From Drosophila persimilis (lineage: Eukaryota; Arthropoda; Insecta; Diptera; Drosophilidae), in contig NW_020825332.1 in NCBI RefSeq assembly GCF_003286085.1, positions 1,793,001 to 1,857,000 on the forward strand: a DNA stretch of 64,000 bases, in the 5' to 3' direction. A program made the position numbers and the translations under genes. Shown in pieces: positions 24,601 through 38,900 of this stretch. Each line of letters begins with the position of its first letter. The stretch's first letter is position 1. Below the pieces are notes generated by a model. That model searched no databases, was not told the origin of the DNA, and saw only the letters and a list, made by a program, of their open reading frames with translations.

Positions 24601-26700
24601 GAGTCACGCACGAACTGTGCAGCGCTGCCGATGACCCTCTCTAGCTCTAGAACCAAAAAGATCCCCAGCGGTAATCATTATTAATGATGACTTTTAGTTT
24701 ACAAGCTAATTATTTGTTACTGTTACTTATCGTGGGGGCAGACGAACAGAAATATGCTAAAGAGTGTGAGGGTGGGGTACGGGGGAGGGGGAGTGTTGGG
24801 ACTGTTGAACATTCGCGGGATTTCGCTGATGATTCTCCACCATTTCGTTCCGTTCCTTACGGGCGAATTCCCCTTTTGATATCGCTTTAATTAATTTATT
24901 ATATCGCCTGGCACTGGACTTTTTTTTCTCTCGCTTCTGTTGCGGTTTCTGCTGCTGTTTTTTTTTATCTCTTATTAATTACATTTTTATGTGTGTGTGT
25001 GTGCATATTGTTGTGTAATCAGACACCATTGTGGGTGTCATCAGGCGTCAGTCAATATTTATGATGAAATTGTTTGTGCCTCCGATTGATCTTTCATCGC
25101 GGACTCTGAAATGGCAAACTAAACGTTTTCGATAATTGCCAAAATGTAAATTTAAGCCGCTTAGAGATCAGGGTAGAGCCAAAAAAAAAAAAAAAACCTC
25201 ACAAAAGAAGTCGGTGACCAAGAAACGTATCAAAATCATGTGAAATATGTACGAATTGGTGTCTATAGATATTGTATGTAAATCGAAAGCTCTACCGCCC
25301 ACTGTATGGTCTGGAGTCTGGCGTTTGGCGTCCATAAATTAGCAGACACAATCGGCAACAGACAAACAATGAATGGATTTGGAAATCAATTCGAAATTGG
25401 GTCACCTACTCGTAGAATTGCGCAGACGCAACGGAAGCCGCATAGCGATTGCTTGTCCGTTTGACTGGCGGCCGGAGGTCGGGCTGGAACCGAACAAGAA
25501 GAAGCAGAGCGGATGAGCGTGTACTCCATAAAGATAAATACATTTGGAGCGGAAGATACAAGTAGTTTTGGGGTTTTGGTTAATGTCTTCTACCTATCGT
25601 TTCAAAGAAGAACTTCAAATAGATTAAAGAATATTTTTTTGAAGATTGTTTAATTTTGTTCAGTTATTTTCTTCGAGTCCGAGTTTTTGTGCCCCTACAA
25701 AAAAATTTTTATACTTTTTTAACTCCAGGTTTATCTACAGATATCTTGAAGGAGGTTTTTACCCAGCCCCCCCCCCTGGAGAGTATATGGCTTTCTTGTT
25801 GTACTTTTCCCATCAATTTACTCTTGGATAACATTCAAATTACTATTATTTCTCTAGGATAGGCTTTGAAATCTCTTTAGATTCGAGTATTGCCCCGTTA
25901 CAGGGGACTATGCCCCCCCTAGGTCCACCCACAGAAACACTATACCAAATCTACCTAGTAATTAAAAAAATGGGTGACTCCTACTGTATTTTCTACCATT
26001 ATTTTCCCCAGTTTCTATTCCCATTTCTTTTCTGATGATTTCCCAGGAATTTAAGCCAAATTCTTGGTATCCGCTCGACATGCAATTATCATTAGGAGCA
26101 TATTCCATTCTACATATTGTATGTATGTATGTAGTACTTCGAAACGATAATGATGTAATACGAGTATCTCTCTGCAAATTATGCAACTTCTCTCTGTCTC
26201 TGTCACTCGTTCGTTCAATGAACTGTTATAATTTGCATGAATTCATTCTGACAAAAGATAACAACAACGAGTCTCCGTCTACGGGTAACTGTAATTCAAA
26301 GACAATTGCAATCACAATGACGAAATTATGTTTATTATTTGTTTTGGTTTTTTTTGCTTTATTTTTGCTGGCTTTGCTAGTGTGCTCTTTTGATAATTAC
26401 GCAAACAAACGGAAAAAAAATAACAAAAATAAACGTAAAAGAAAAAAAAATATCAACAATATCTGCAAAAATGTGCGTGGGAATTCGTGAGTGCAAAAAA
26501 TATTACAAAACTTACAACAATGCGAATGAGAGACAATGCAAAAGATGACGACAAATTAGATGCAGAAAATGGATGGGGGCAAAAATTAAATAAAAATGCA
26601 ATTAAAATGCACAGCAACTAGTGCATGGTGGAGGGGGGAAGCGGAGACGAAGAGGTCGCTCGCTCAGCACTCACGTTGGGAATAATTAAAACAATTTTAT
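21649..26700. other. Non-coding region with AT-rich block
   Basis: No gene is supported. From about 22910 to 23285 the sequence is nearly all A/T with AATAAATAA words and an imperfect repeat of about 105 bases (AATTAAAATAAATAATA near 23047 and 23151). CCCGCA/CCGAAC repeats lie at about 24118-24188 and a CA array at 24402-24424. The block 24240-24660 is rich in GAGAG words. The 151-codon frame near 26035-26490 has one hydrophobic stretch but uses A/T-rich codons unlike the two real genes, and is rejected. Confidence 0.55.
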
Positions 26701-26733
<33 letters not shown>

Positions 26734-26778
26734 ACATAAAACAAAAGCGAAAGTGTTGAAATATTTATGCAGAAAATG

Positions 26779-27163
26779 CACAGAAAAAGTGAGCAAAAGC
26801 AGTGGTAAAGCAGAGGTAAAGCAGGGGTAAAGCAGTGGCAAAGCAGTGACGGTGGCAGACCAACAAACACGTGAGCGACAGAGACGCAGCGGCAAAAGGT
26901 AGCAAACGACAAGTGTCTCCCAGTAATAATAATAGCAACAACAACAACAACAACAGCAAAAATAACGAGGTGGAGTAAAAGCAAAAACAACAAAAAGAGA
27001 GTAGAGATAAGCCAAGCTAAAAACAACAAAAACAGACAACGAAAGCAAAAGCAAAGTCGAATTTTAATTCGAATTTTTAATAGCACGACGGCCGACGGAC
27101 AACAGACGACGGACGACGACCGACGACAAGTTGTAGTGCGATTTCACGAGTACGTACGCGAGC
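26779..27163 (+). other. Possible 5' UTR or promoter-proximal exon (speculative)
   Basis: A 385-base stretch with no ATG, poor in T and rich in A, C and G on the plus strand, with CAACAA and GTAAAGCAG-type repeats. A GT array (26707-26733) and a GAGA-like CTCGCTCAGCACTC word (about 26660) precede it. Long, T-poor, CA-rich leaders are common in large fly developmental genes. The same composition also depletes ATG on the opposite strand, so absence of ATG is weak evidence. No clear donor-acceptor pair could be fixed. Confidence 0.25.
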
Positions 27164-30100
27164 ATGCTTTGTGTGCGTGTGTGTGTGTGCACGAGCGAGG
27201 GTGGGTTGAGCTAGTTCTTGGGAAAAGGCAGCATAATTGTTGGTATTCGAGTGGAGATCACTTTTCGATAGAAACAAGGAAGATATTTAAATTCAACGTT
27301 CATTTTTTGATTATTTTAAAATATATACATATTCTACAAACTTTTTTTTTTCTTGTATTATTATTGATTATAAAATATTATTTGGCTCAATTATCTGTGC
27401 AGGTCTCTACGGTAGAGGTCCTCTTAGATCATCCTGTTGGGCAGAAAACAAAAAGTTTTTTATTTTATGTTTATTTTTTTTTTAAATTTGTTTTCGACTT
27501 TGTGACTTTTTCCTGTGTTTTATGGGATCCTTGGGGGAAATGGAACCAGCTGGAATGATTCTAAGGCTTGAATACTTTAATTTGGGTTACGAAAAAACTC
27601 CCGAGAAATGGCTGAGATGTCGAGAAGTTACGTTTCGCCCCTCGCCAGGTGCATTTGTATTTTAAACGATGCACGAAATGTGTGACTAATTTTGCAGCAT
27701 TTTTTTTCTGTTGTTTTGCTGGCATTGTTGGGCTGACTGAGGCAGCTACTGTTGGCGCTGGTGTTGCCTCCGCCGTTGTTACTATGCATCACGACGCATG
27801 CGCCACCACCACTGGCGGCGGCGGGGTTGTCATTTGGCCAAATGTCTGCCGAGCGTCTGCCTCGATAGCCTGCTGCCGCTGCTGCTGCTGCCTTTTGAAG
27901 GTAATTAAAATGGAAATTGCATTCACAGCAGTTGCTGTTGTTGTTGCCTGACACCAGCAGGGAGGGGGAGGGGAGGGTAGGGTAGGGTAGGGCTGCGGAG
28001 TGTGCCACGTCCGTTGCCTCGGATAAATGCGCTAATAACTTTATTCAGTTGTTGCTTTTGTTGTTAATGTTGTTAATGCTGCTCCTCCTCGTGCCCCTCC
28101 TCGTGCCCCTCCTCGTGCTCCTCCTCGTGCTCCTCCTCGTGCTCCTCCTGTTGTTGCTGCTGCTGCTGCTGTAACTGCTGGCATTGCAACATTTTGGCTT
28201 AGATGGTTATCAGCAGTAGCGGAGAGACAATAGGCACGGAAATGGCAAATGATGTTGTTACCAATTTCGTTGTTTCTTCAGTGCTGCTCTGAATTGTTGT
28301 TACTGTCAGATGGATACCCTTTAAGGGTGGGGGTATCATGATTAATATGGTTTTTGGGTTTGCCATCAAAAAAATGCACTTTATCGATCTGAAAGGGTAT
28401 CTGGGGATTCGCCCTCTGAAGATGCCCTTTCTCTCCCCCCCCCCCCCCCTTCCCTCCCCTCCCTGGCCGGACGCATGCGTGTGAAGGGCAAACAAAGCGT
28501 ATCGCTTATCTAAGACACCGCCGGAAAAAAAAACCTTTATTTTCACAGAGTTTTAATTTAATTTTCATGTGGCCATAAAAAAAAACCAGCATGGAGATCT
28601 GTTGTGGAGGGGAGGAGCCCCAAGTGTTGCGAAGAGCGATCCAGCGGAGAGACATGTTTTAGGCCAAAAACAGATTGCGGGCAATTTGTGCTTTTTCTGC
28701 TGTGTTTGTGGCGACCCATAGACATTGCCATATCGTCATTTTTATGGGCGTTACGGCACTTGAAAAGTGCAAATCGAAATGTGAATTAGTGTTAACCTTA
28801 ATTTACATACATACACACTCGCACATGTCCGTTTCGAGATGGTTAATGGGCCAGATCTTATGCAAGCCAGACCCCATCGATTTGGGTCAAGGCATGGCTT
28901 GATGGGAAATTCGAACGGGAAAGTCTCATAGCTCTCGTTGGGCATTCGTTTGGGATAGATGGATGAAGAACCTGGACTAGACCGCTGTCAACCCACAATC
29001 AACCCTCCCAAAAAACACTCGGCCAAGACACCCTCCCCCCCCCCCCCCCCACCTGTGGAGAGGACATTGTCTTTGGCAGAAAACAATTTGTAAATTATTT
29101 ATTAATATACATAAAAATAGCAGCTGGAACAGGAACAACAACGATTATGGCTGCCATAACAAATACAAAAGTCAGTGGAATGCCAATTAAAATGCAAGCC
29201 ACATCGCCGCTTAATGTCATAATTATGAGCCAACTAAAGAGATTTACGTATATTGTTTCATAAAAGTTTTCGGCCCGGTCTGGCCCCTCCTCCATCCTCC
29301 AACGCTCTGTTGCCTCTGTTTTTGTGCGTGTTGGCCAGAGGGAAAAAAATGTTTGCCCGTCTGCCATCGATTATGCAGGAACAGGAAATGGCACGCAGCG
29401 GCAACAGGGGGGCAGGCGGCAGGGGTAGACAGTTGACACGTCAACTTCTCGGCGTGTTAACGAACAAATCTATCTTGTGGTCATAGAAAAAAGCTGGCCA
29501 TAATTAAAGCATCACATGCCACACAGTCGCCCAGCCAACAGTCACGTAACAGAAATAGCAACAACATTTAATTTGCGCCTATTAGCCCTGTCGGCATTAA
29601 TGTGGCAAAAATTAATATTATTCAAAAAAGAAAAGCACCAGCAAAAAGCAAACACATCACGAAACAAAAAACTTCTACTCGAATTGTGGCCAACAATTGA
29701 TGGAATATCCACTGTGTGTGAATGCAATTAATCAACAACTACTAAAAAGCTTGTTAAAAGCCAACCAAACGGATTACGCCTTGCTTTGTGCCACACAAAA
29801 AAGGAAAGCGTTTATTAATTGTGGATCACGTATGCATAATTACATACATACATACGCTTATATGTCAAAGAGTGAGATACTGCGACAGCGATATCACACA
29901 TACAAATTTTAAAATTACAAAAAAAAATCAATGTCCAAAAATGCGGTGCCATAAATAGAGCTGCACTATTTTGTTTATCAGGTATCACGTAATGCCATGA
30001 CTTTTTGGTACATTGGTACATTTTTATCTAGTTTTTAGTTTTTATCATAAATTCTTAGAACTCTTATTTTGCAGTTTTTTAGGCAGCAATAAAGATTCAA

Positions 30101-30287
30101 AGAGGAGTTTTAATTTTTTATAAAATTAAAATAATAATTAAGTCATTTTATTAAAAGATAAGAGTTTTAATTTTTTATAGAATTTAAATAAAAAATAAGA
30201 CTTTTTATTAAAAAATAAGTTTTAATTTTTGTGTAATTAAAATTAAAAATGGGAGTTTATTTTTTTTTTTTAATAGAAACGAAAAAT
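27164..30287. other. Non-coding region
   Basis: No gene is supported. A GGGTA pentamer array lies near 27976-27992, C14 at 28435-28448 and C16 at 29035-29050. GGCCATAA words lie at 28571-28578 and 29497-29504. The AT-rich stretch from about 29090 to 29250 and that around 29540-29900 are unique sequence that could hold enhancers, but nothing specific is identified. AT-rich sequence begins near 30000. Confidence 0.5.
28081..28171. repeat. 12-bp minisatellite then TGC triplets
   Basis: About six copies of a GCTCCTCCTCGT unit (variants GCCCCTCCTCGT) at 28081-28149 are followed by a TTG/TGC triplet run to 28171. A protein frame through it would only give Leu/Arg or Glu/Glu/His repeats, and there is no flanking coding sequence. 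Confidence 0.9.
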
Positions 30288-30496
30288 ATGAGTTTTAATT
30301 TTTATTTAATAACAATTAAAAAAGGGTTTTAATTTGTTTATGACTAAAATTAAAAGTACGATTTTTGATTTTTATTTAATAACAATTAAAAAAGGTTTTT
30401 CATTTTTTGTATGACTTAAATTAAAAGTACGAGTTTTAATTTTTGTATAATAACAATTTAAAAAATGGTTTTAATTTGTTTATAATTAAAACTAAG
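30288..30496. repeat. AT-rich minisatellite, three ~70-bp units
   Basis: Three units begin with a TTTTAATTTTT or TTTTTGATTTTT word near 30288, 30361 and 30432. Each continues with AATAACAATT, a run of A, then a T-rich stretch, and closes with TTAAAAGTACG or similar. Looser relatives of the same words extend back to about 30100. The units are nearly all A/T and non-coding. Confidence 0.7.
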
Positions 30497-33400
30497 AGTT
30501 TTAATATTATTTTTGAAATTTAAAATTAATAGTTTTAGCTTGTTTTATGTTTGTACTATAAAAATCAAAAAGGCAGTTATTTCTGATCATAAAAATCAGA
30601 ATTTAGTTCGTAAATTGTATTCTAAAAAGTAAAATTTGTACGATCCCTGATGATATGATTTCCCCGAAGGCGAGGGGAGTGTTCAGAAATTCCTTTTGAT
30701 TTTTGTAGTATCGCAGTATACGATAGATAGAAGGATAGATAAAGGACAATCGATATGCAGAGGGAGATTCGCACAAGAGATGTTTTCCATCGGCTGTTTG
30801 CCTACTTTTGAGCGCTTAAACAGTTTTCAGCTCGTTAAATTTTAAATGCAATTTAATATTTAAGAGGAGAATGCATGTGCTGGGCGTGGATCTGTGCATT
30901 TAATCTGTTGCCAGGAAGCCACCTGTCCTGAGCACTGACCTGAGGTTTATTATGCCGCTCACTATCTCCCTCTCTCTCCCTCTAGCACTCTCTCTCTCTC
31001 TGTCTCTTGCTCTGTTTGTCTACCATGGAAAATTTAATCAAATGAAAGCTAGAGGCAATTATCCTTTAAATACAATTAATTAATCACGCAAACAAACACA
31101 TGCATGCAGCAAGCAGGATACACACGCACAGATACACCCACCATATGCCCCCAAACGGTATTTACACATACACTACATTTGTTATTTCGAGCGTAAAGTG
31201 CGACCATTTTTGCCCATGTCCCATGTGCTTGTGTGTGTGTGTGTGTGCGTCATGTCCTGCTGCCCCGCCATATTAACATATCCTGCGTGTTTAAGTTACG
31301 CATAAAATTATATCCTGATTGAATTGCCCAAGCACCCAGTGCCAGGATCCTGCCTCCCCCGCACACACATAAAATATGCGATTTTCAATAAAGTTGCCAT
31401 CAGAATTTGTGCTGTGCTGTGCTGTGCGGTGCGGTGCTGTGTGGCATTCAACCAGCGAAGAGCCTCTGTCCAGCACCCCCTCCTCCATTGTGTGGAACAG
31501 GCAGCAGGCACCAGGATCCTTGGCGTTAAAATGCGCACCCACGCACATAAATCACGTGCGTGAAACGGAGGGAAAACGAGAAAGAGAGAGCTCTCTCTCT
31601 CGTCGGCCTCGTCGGCCTCGTCGGCAAACGGGAAATCAGCAGAAGCAGATTTTTGTTGGTTTTATTTTTCGCGTTGTTGCTGCCACGTACTCCCGTATAT
31701 GAGTTAACGGCCTATCGGCTGCACTGCATCCGCTTGGACATGGGGCTAGCTCTGGTTATTGTTCGCCCACTGCTTCTCCCCTTTCTCCCCCCCCCCCCCC
31801 CCCCCCCCCCCCCATTCGTGCCCCATTCCCATGCCCCATTCGCGTTGGCGGCCCCATTGCCATTGTTGCCGCACACGTGTCAATGGCAGTGGAGAGCGAG
31901 CACATTTTCACTGTCGTGTTTAATTAGACTCGAAGCCCTGAAGGTGCATTGGCATCGTCGTCATCATCGGAGGCCCGGTCCTGCCTGCCTGCCCTCCAAC
32001 CACCTGTCCCACCTCTTCCCCCATCTATTCTAGCCCTTGGAAACCCCTTCGCTAACCATCGTAATGCCCGAAGTCCGTTGTCCGCTGTCCGCTTCAAGCT
32101 TAACTGTTTTCCGGAACAGGAGACTGTAATGGAAGTGGACGGAATGGGGTTTTGTTTTTTGAAAAAGCTTTAAGGAAGGAAAATTGGTTTCTATTGAATG
32201 TTGCGTAATGTTTATGGGAAGCATATGAAAGATGGAATCAATGGATGGCCATATACTACGTAGGTAAAGGGAATTGGTAGATAAAAGTAATGGCAATTGA
32301 AGAACGAATGCCAGAAATGGCTGGAATCCAGAGTATCACTTTTTGGGATACTATAATCCATAATAATGGATATTTATAGACTAAATACTTACGTTTCTGC
32401 TTCCTTGAGGGTCTCTTCATGGGATTATTCATTCCTTTATCCAAAATTATTCAAAATAAATGATAGTTATACGATTATGTACTCCAAAATATGCTCTGTG
32501 CTTCTGCTCAATTATATGAGGATTATGTCTAGTCATTCCAATTCTTTTATGGATCTTGCCAACCACTTGAATGCCTCTATACAGTGGCTAATTATCACAC
32601 ATATTCTATATCTTGGTAAACTCATCAAATCTTATTTTTCCAACGCTTTCTTAACCACTTCTTGCCCACATCGGGGTCACCCACTGTTCGCTGTCGGGGT
32701 CACCATTTATTAACATATCCTTGGTGCCGCCTACAGCCTGCCCCCTGGGCACGTGATGTTTTTTTTTTGTACCTAGCAATTAAACGAGTGCCGCTCCTGT
32801 CACTAACTTCTTTAAAGTCCCTCCTTTTTCTGCCTGCCTGCCTGCCTGCTGGTTCTACCCTCTTCACTAAATGATTTAACAATTTTTCCCCTCGCATTGC
32901 GTGCCGCATTATTATTTAGCTGGATGGCTGGATGGCTGATGGCTAGATGGCTGTTGGGGGAGTGCATATATTAAATATGGAAAATATGGAAAATGGAAAT
33001 GGAAAACTGAACAACAAATTGGGCGATTTGTTTGGCCAAACGCCTCGTTTGTTGCTCATACGCCCTCCCTCCCCCACCATCCCCTGGGGGCCGGGGCCGG
33101 GGGGGGCTGTGCATTTTCGCCAACTTTAAAGTGCAATTGTTTTCGTTTTTTTTGTTTGCTTGTTTATTCTGGCCAACGTCTCTGGTTGTGGCCGGGAATG
33201 GCCCTGCAGCGATTGCACATTTCTTATCATCTAAAGTCCATAAACGTCCGATGGCTGCTCCTCTGATGGCTGTGATGGGCCTAGTCGAGAGCGTTTATGG
33301 CCGCTTAAAGTGCAGAAAGAGCTGGGAGCTGGGAAGCACAGGCACATAGCGATCCCATAGCTGCCTGCCAGCCTGCCAGCCAGCCAATGTTTGACATTGC

Positions 33401-34772
33401 GACAGGGCCAGGGCCATAGAACGACTCGCATGTCGCCCTGTCATATGCGCAAATTAGTCGTTAGTCGAGGTTTGGGGCCCACAGATGGGGCCTGGAGAGG
33501 GGCTCAACGCGAGTTTAATGACTTTGGCGTTAGACGGAGACGATGTCGGAGCCATCGCATCGTATCGGCTGCTGCCGCTGCCGCTGCTGCCTGATGAGGC
33601 GCATGATAATGGCCTATGATGGCCGCGTTCTTGTCAAAGTCGTGAACGGGGCAAAAGCAACGTTGAGGCATGAACCAACGGCATCCACAAACTGCAACCA
33701 GAGTCGGAGTTGGGTATCTCTCTCTCTCTCTGCCACTTCACTGCACATGGAGCACACAGAGCCATAGACACTGGAGTGGAAGACAGTTCCGGGGCTGTGT
33801 GCTTTCTACATAAATATAACCATAATTAGCATGTCGCTGGCTTTTGAGCTCTCTTCTTGACTCCAGCAGCTCTCGTTTGATGGTGTGTGTGTGTGTGTGC
33901 AGCATATTGTCAACGCTTATGGGTTCCTTGACTCGCGACTTAGTCACCTTGCAACTTACGGTTTGAGTTCATTTGATTTCCATTTGCCTTTTCCCAGTGT
34001 TGCCTACGTGCGTGCTGTTCTGTAACCTCTCGCTCTCTCCCCCTCCCCCCCTACCCTTACGAGTATCTGCTGCAAGAAATATGCAATCATCATCTCGGGG
34101 CAATAGACAGAACGGTAAAGTATCTGTGTGGAGTGCTTTATGGTTCCTTCAACTCAACTGAACGCATCTTTGCATTTTGAATTCCGTTTCTCAGTCTTGC
34201 AGCTTAATTATGCGATTTTTAAGAGACACAAAGAGATTCGGGGAAAGAGAGAGAGAGGCAAAAGGCAAATGGTAATTGCTAATGCCTCAAATTAGCGTCA
34301 AACAAGCGGCATGGCCCACCAAATAGCAAATCGTATTAAGAGGCAGGGAAGGGATTCTAAGAGGATTCCAAGAGGATTTCAAATGGAAAACTCAAGGCAA
34401 TTCTGTGGCGGCAAAGATGTGTGTCTTTAACGGGGATAAAGCATGGATTTTGGTACGGGTTTAGTTGGCGCAGGACCCAAAGAAGGAGAAAAATGCACTT
34501 ATAAATGGGGAACAAAGCCGCAAAGTGGGATAGAGTAAAAGTACAGCCGAGTGCCGCTTTTCAAAGACTTTGAAGAAGAAAAAACACTCTCAATGATCTG
34601 CCAGCGGTTTCCCCATTCCTTTCAGCCATATCTTGATTGATTTGTGTAGATTTTGCAATCACTTTTCAATCGAAATACATGCCAAATGGTGGCAGAGATC
34701 TTCCTCATTCCAAATATCCATTCATTCGTGTCCAGCAAACGTTTGCATAATCCGTTCCAGTCATCCATCCAT

Positions 34773-34803
<31 letters not shown>

Positions 34804-35946
34804 TCCATCTAACCGATCTCTATAGGATCTTGCATACGTAATGACGATGATAATGGTTACATTTTCAGCTCTAATTGACATGGATCTCTGGATGTACTCC
34901 CAGGCCAGACCCACTTTGGCTACACTTTCTTTTGGCCAAAACCAAATCAAGCCAAAAACCAAACTGAAACTCGGTGTAATTGTTGCGGTGTGTTGCGGTG
35001 TGTTGTATCTGTGTATCTGTGTATCTGTAACTTTGTTGCAGTTGCAGCAGTTTCACTTTCTATGACGGCGCGACACTTGCTACTGTTGCTGCCGCTGCTG
35101 CTGCCGCTGTGGAAAGTGCAGCAGTTTTTCGCCTTTCGGCTTGAAGTGTCGTTAACCCAATTTGAAAGCATTTGGCCAGGAGACGACGACGACGACGACG
35201 CTGCTGTCGTCATGCAAATGCAAATGCAATGCCAGCGCGCGGCGACAACAACTTTTGCTTTCGCTTGAAAGGAAACCAGTTCAAAAGTTTGCTAACATTT
35301 AAGAGCCGATTGCAGCATCCACAGAGCGAGAGAGAGAGAGAGAGAGGCACCGATCCTCATATGGTTAGAGTCCACTGGTTGGATGGCACGGAGGGAGGGG
35401 GGGTGGCAGGGCACTTAAGGGTACATATCCCAATGCAGCAATTAAGTTGATAATTTTATCATAAACTTTTGAATTTCTCCTGGACCCTGGCTTGGCCTGG
35501 CTTGGCTCTTACCCGTAATTGCTGCTCTGGGAAGGACCACGACCACGACCACGACCAGGACCAGGACCCCCCCACTCGAATGCTCCACGAACCGCATACA
35601 ATTTTTGTTGCAAATTGTTTACTGCAATTTGTCTTGGCCAAATATTTGCAGCCAACACACACACACACGCACACACACGCGCGGCAGAGATGAAAATATT
35701 TGTAGAAAAACAGGAAATATATGAAATGCCAGAAGAAATCATCTAAAAATGCCTCCCTTTTCGCTCTCGGTTTCTTTTTTTTTTGGGAACAATTAGGAAT
35801 TGGTCTGGCCGTCACTTTGGTCTAGACTTGGCCATAAATTATGCAGGCCAGTCAGCCAGCCAGCAAAAGCAACAGCTTGCACTGTACTCAGCTCTCTGGA
35901 CCAGGCCAACGCTCTTAGGCAGCAATTTTTCTCCTCTCTGAAAGTG

Positions 35947-35979
<33 letters not shown>

Positions 35980-38900
35980 TGTGTGCCCCATCCTGCTCCT
36001 GGGGGCCACTTGAATGTTGAATCAGTTGCAATTTGCATGTGGCGGAGGCAGGACACCGCCCCTGCCACTTGGCCCAGTTGGCCCCCAGGAAAATGCGTTA
36101 AGAGTTGGCCATTGGATCCATAATATTTCTCTGGCCTTCTCGAGAGAGAGAGAGGGAGAGCGAGAGAGGTATAAGGATTTCCTCATGAACTTTGAATCAA
36201 GTGCAACTTTTGGTCATTCTGCTGCTAGATTCGATTTTTAGCTTGTTGGACAAGTTAATGGCTTTGGGCCATCCACAAGGGTATCCACACTTTCGATCCA
36301 CACTCGATTCTCGAAGCAGGTGAAAGTTGAGGTTACTTTTCGGGGGAGGAGGGGGGGTGGGGGGTTTCCTACTCTATTTAAATTCCTTCTGTGGATTGCA
36401 GGTGCACCGGCAGCAGGAGGAGCAGCAGGAGGAGCAGCAGGAGCACTTTAAGTGTGCTGCACAGGATGGTAATTTCAACATGAAAAACCCGGCCAAAAGT
36501 GTAAAATAAATTGGCAAATATATGCGGGAATATCGGGTATGAAAAGCCAAATGAAATTGATATGCTATTGATGGGGGCGGCAGCAGCAAAAGAGCCCAAA
36601 GTGGGAGCTGCAGGCAGGGCGGTGGAAGGGGGGGGGGGGGGGGGGGGGTTGAGTAGCATTTTGAGAGTTGATTTTTTCCAATTTGTGTGCTGTGCTGTGT
36701 GTGCTTTGCTGTGCTGTGCGGCAGCTGAGAATGTTGCAACACAATATTTAAATATGCCAAAACTGGGAAGGACAAGAGTCCTCTCACTGCTAACGATGGG
36801 GTGGCAGGGGAGGCAGGGGAGGTCAGGGAACGGTATCCCATATCGACAGGTACATATGTGTAGGTGTGCGAGAAATACCTTTAGGGCAGCAGCTATTCAT
36901 GTACGCGCATGATAGATACATATTGTAAGATACGTAGATACATATGCACAACATTTTTAATGTCAAAAAGTCAGACGTTGCTGCTGGTGCTGCTGCTGGT
37001 GCTGCTGCTGCTGCCTCTTGGCCAATAAATTCTGTCTCAATCAATATACGGCATACAGTGGCAAGAGTGGCAGGAGTGGCACACGAAAGAGGAGGCGAGG
37101 AGCGCAGGAGAGCTTGCAGCAGCAAAAGCAGATACACGCTGTGCATTAGATAAATTCTTCCAGCAATTTTCAATGGATACGCAAACTGACAGATAAACTG
37201 GCTTTTTTTTTTGTTTTGCGCTGTGTGCTATGTGGAATTCCCAGCAAAAATTTACACAAATACGAGGCCTCTCCTCCTCCGCCTCCTCCTTCGGCCCAGA
37301 CGCTGTTGCAGTCTCGCGGCCCCCTGTCAAAGAACGTATCTTATCTTCATTTGCCGAGAGAATTCCCAGTTGTTGCAGCATCCGCAGCCGCATCCCAGCC
37401 CCCTCTATCCCAGGCTGTTCTCCGTTCTCCGTTCTCTGTTCTCTGCTCTCCTTCGTTGGCATTCCTGACGTTTTCTATTAGCCAGCGCTCTCTTTGTAGC
37501 CTGTCCAAAATCATTTGGGCTATTTAACTTTTGAGACTAATTAATTACGAAACGACGAAATGAGCAATGTCCGAGCGCTGCCGCTGCCGCTGCTGCTGCT
37601 GCTGGGATTTCAGTGTTAGGTTTTTCCATTTTCTTTGGGGGCCAAGACTCGGACTTCGCTTCGTTTTAATTACTTGGTCTCTCTTTCTCTCTCTCTCTCT
37701 CTATCTGCCGCGTAGAGGCCTCTGGTCTGGTCTGGTCTGGCGCCTCGAGTGCCCGCCACCATCCGTGGCACATCGACATCGATGTCGACTTTTAGTCGAC
37801 GGATGGGGCTCCATGCGGTTAAAAGTTAAGCCCCCTCCCTGTCCCTGTCCGGCTACGGCTACGGTTCCGACTCCGCGACTCCGCTTCTTAGCAGCCATGG
37901 CCCCATCTCTGGCACCATCTCTCTTCATCTCCATTTCCATCAGCGTTTCCATTGCCATGTAATTGACGCCACCGTTGCCAGGGCGCTTCTCCTTCTCCAT
38001 CTTCTTTTTCTAGTGTGTGTGTGTGAGAAAATTTTTCTTCCTCTCGTTTTCTTGAGTTCATGAACTTTGCCTCTTTTTTTATATATACATATATATATTT
38101 TTTTTGTTCTTAAATGTTCTCTCACTTTTGTGCGCGCGACTTTAAGTGTTTCTTTTTCGGTAGCCGAAAACATTTATGTGAATTAAAGCCGAAGAAGATC
38201 AAGATTTATTTTGGATTTAAGTTTTATGTTTTAATGGGGGGGACGCCACATAGATCTAAAGATTAATTAGGCAACGAAAATACACGCAACGAAAACTGGA
38301 AGAGCCAGTATTTCTATATGTACTAGGAATCGGTTGGATTTTAATTATAAGTGATACGAGTGTTCCAAAGATTAGATCATTTGATTAATTGTTGAATTTG
38401 TTTAATCGAAATTTGCTAATTTTTTGTGTTTTCATACACTCATTCGAGGGTATTCTGATTTGGTAAAACACGCGGAGAAAAATGGCATAGTAAAAATAAA
38501 AACACAGCCATATTTCAATGAAATATTCGGGTTTTAAATTTGGAAAAATTTTAAATGAGTGTGAATTTTAAAGTAAATTTTTTTTAAATATGCGTTTTTG
38601 TTTTTATATTCATATTAAATTTAAAAAAAATTATTAAAAAAAATATGTATAATATCTTAAACTTGTGGGAAATACATTTGAATATGAAACATATTTTAAT
38701 TTAAGAATTAATAATTTTTTTTTTTAAATATGAAATGTATTGATTCAAAATATAAAATACATTTATTTAAAATACAAAATATTGTATTTAAAATAAAAAA
38801 TATGTTATTAAAAATATGACTCATATTTTATTAAAAACAGGAGTCATATTTTATTTAAAATATGAGTCATATTTATTTTAAATATTAATTATATTTAGAT

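Noticed and set aside
26035-26490. 151-codon frame with one hydrophobic helix and Lys-rich tail
   Set aside because: A/T-ending codons like the flanking non-coding DNA; the hydrophobic stretch comes from a T-rich run and the Lys tail from an A-rich run.
32366-32713. 115-codon frame of mixed composition
   Set aside because: Less repetitive than others but no codon bias, no start context, no promoter; compatible with chance in A/T-rich DNA.
36402-36468. Possible short exon encoding a Gln/Glu-rich segment
   Set aside because: Acceptor-like TGGATTGCAG and donor-like GATGGTAATT exist, but the content is a GGAGCAGCA repeat and the acceptor tract is weak.
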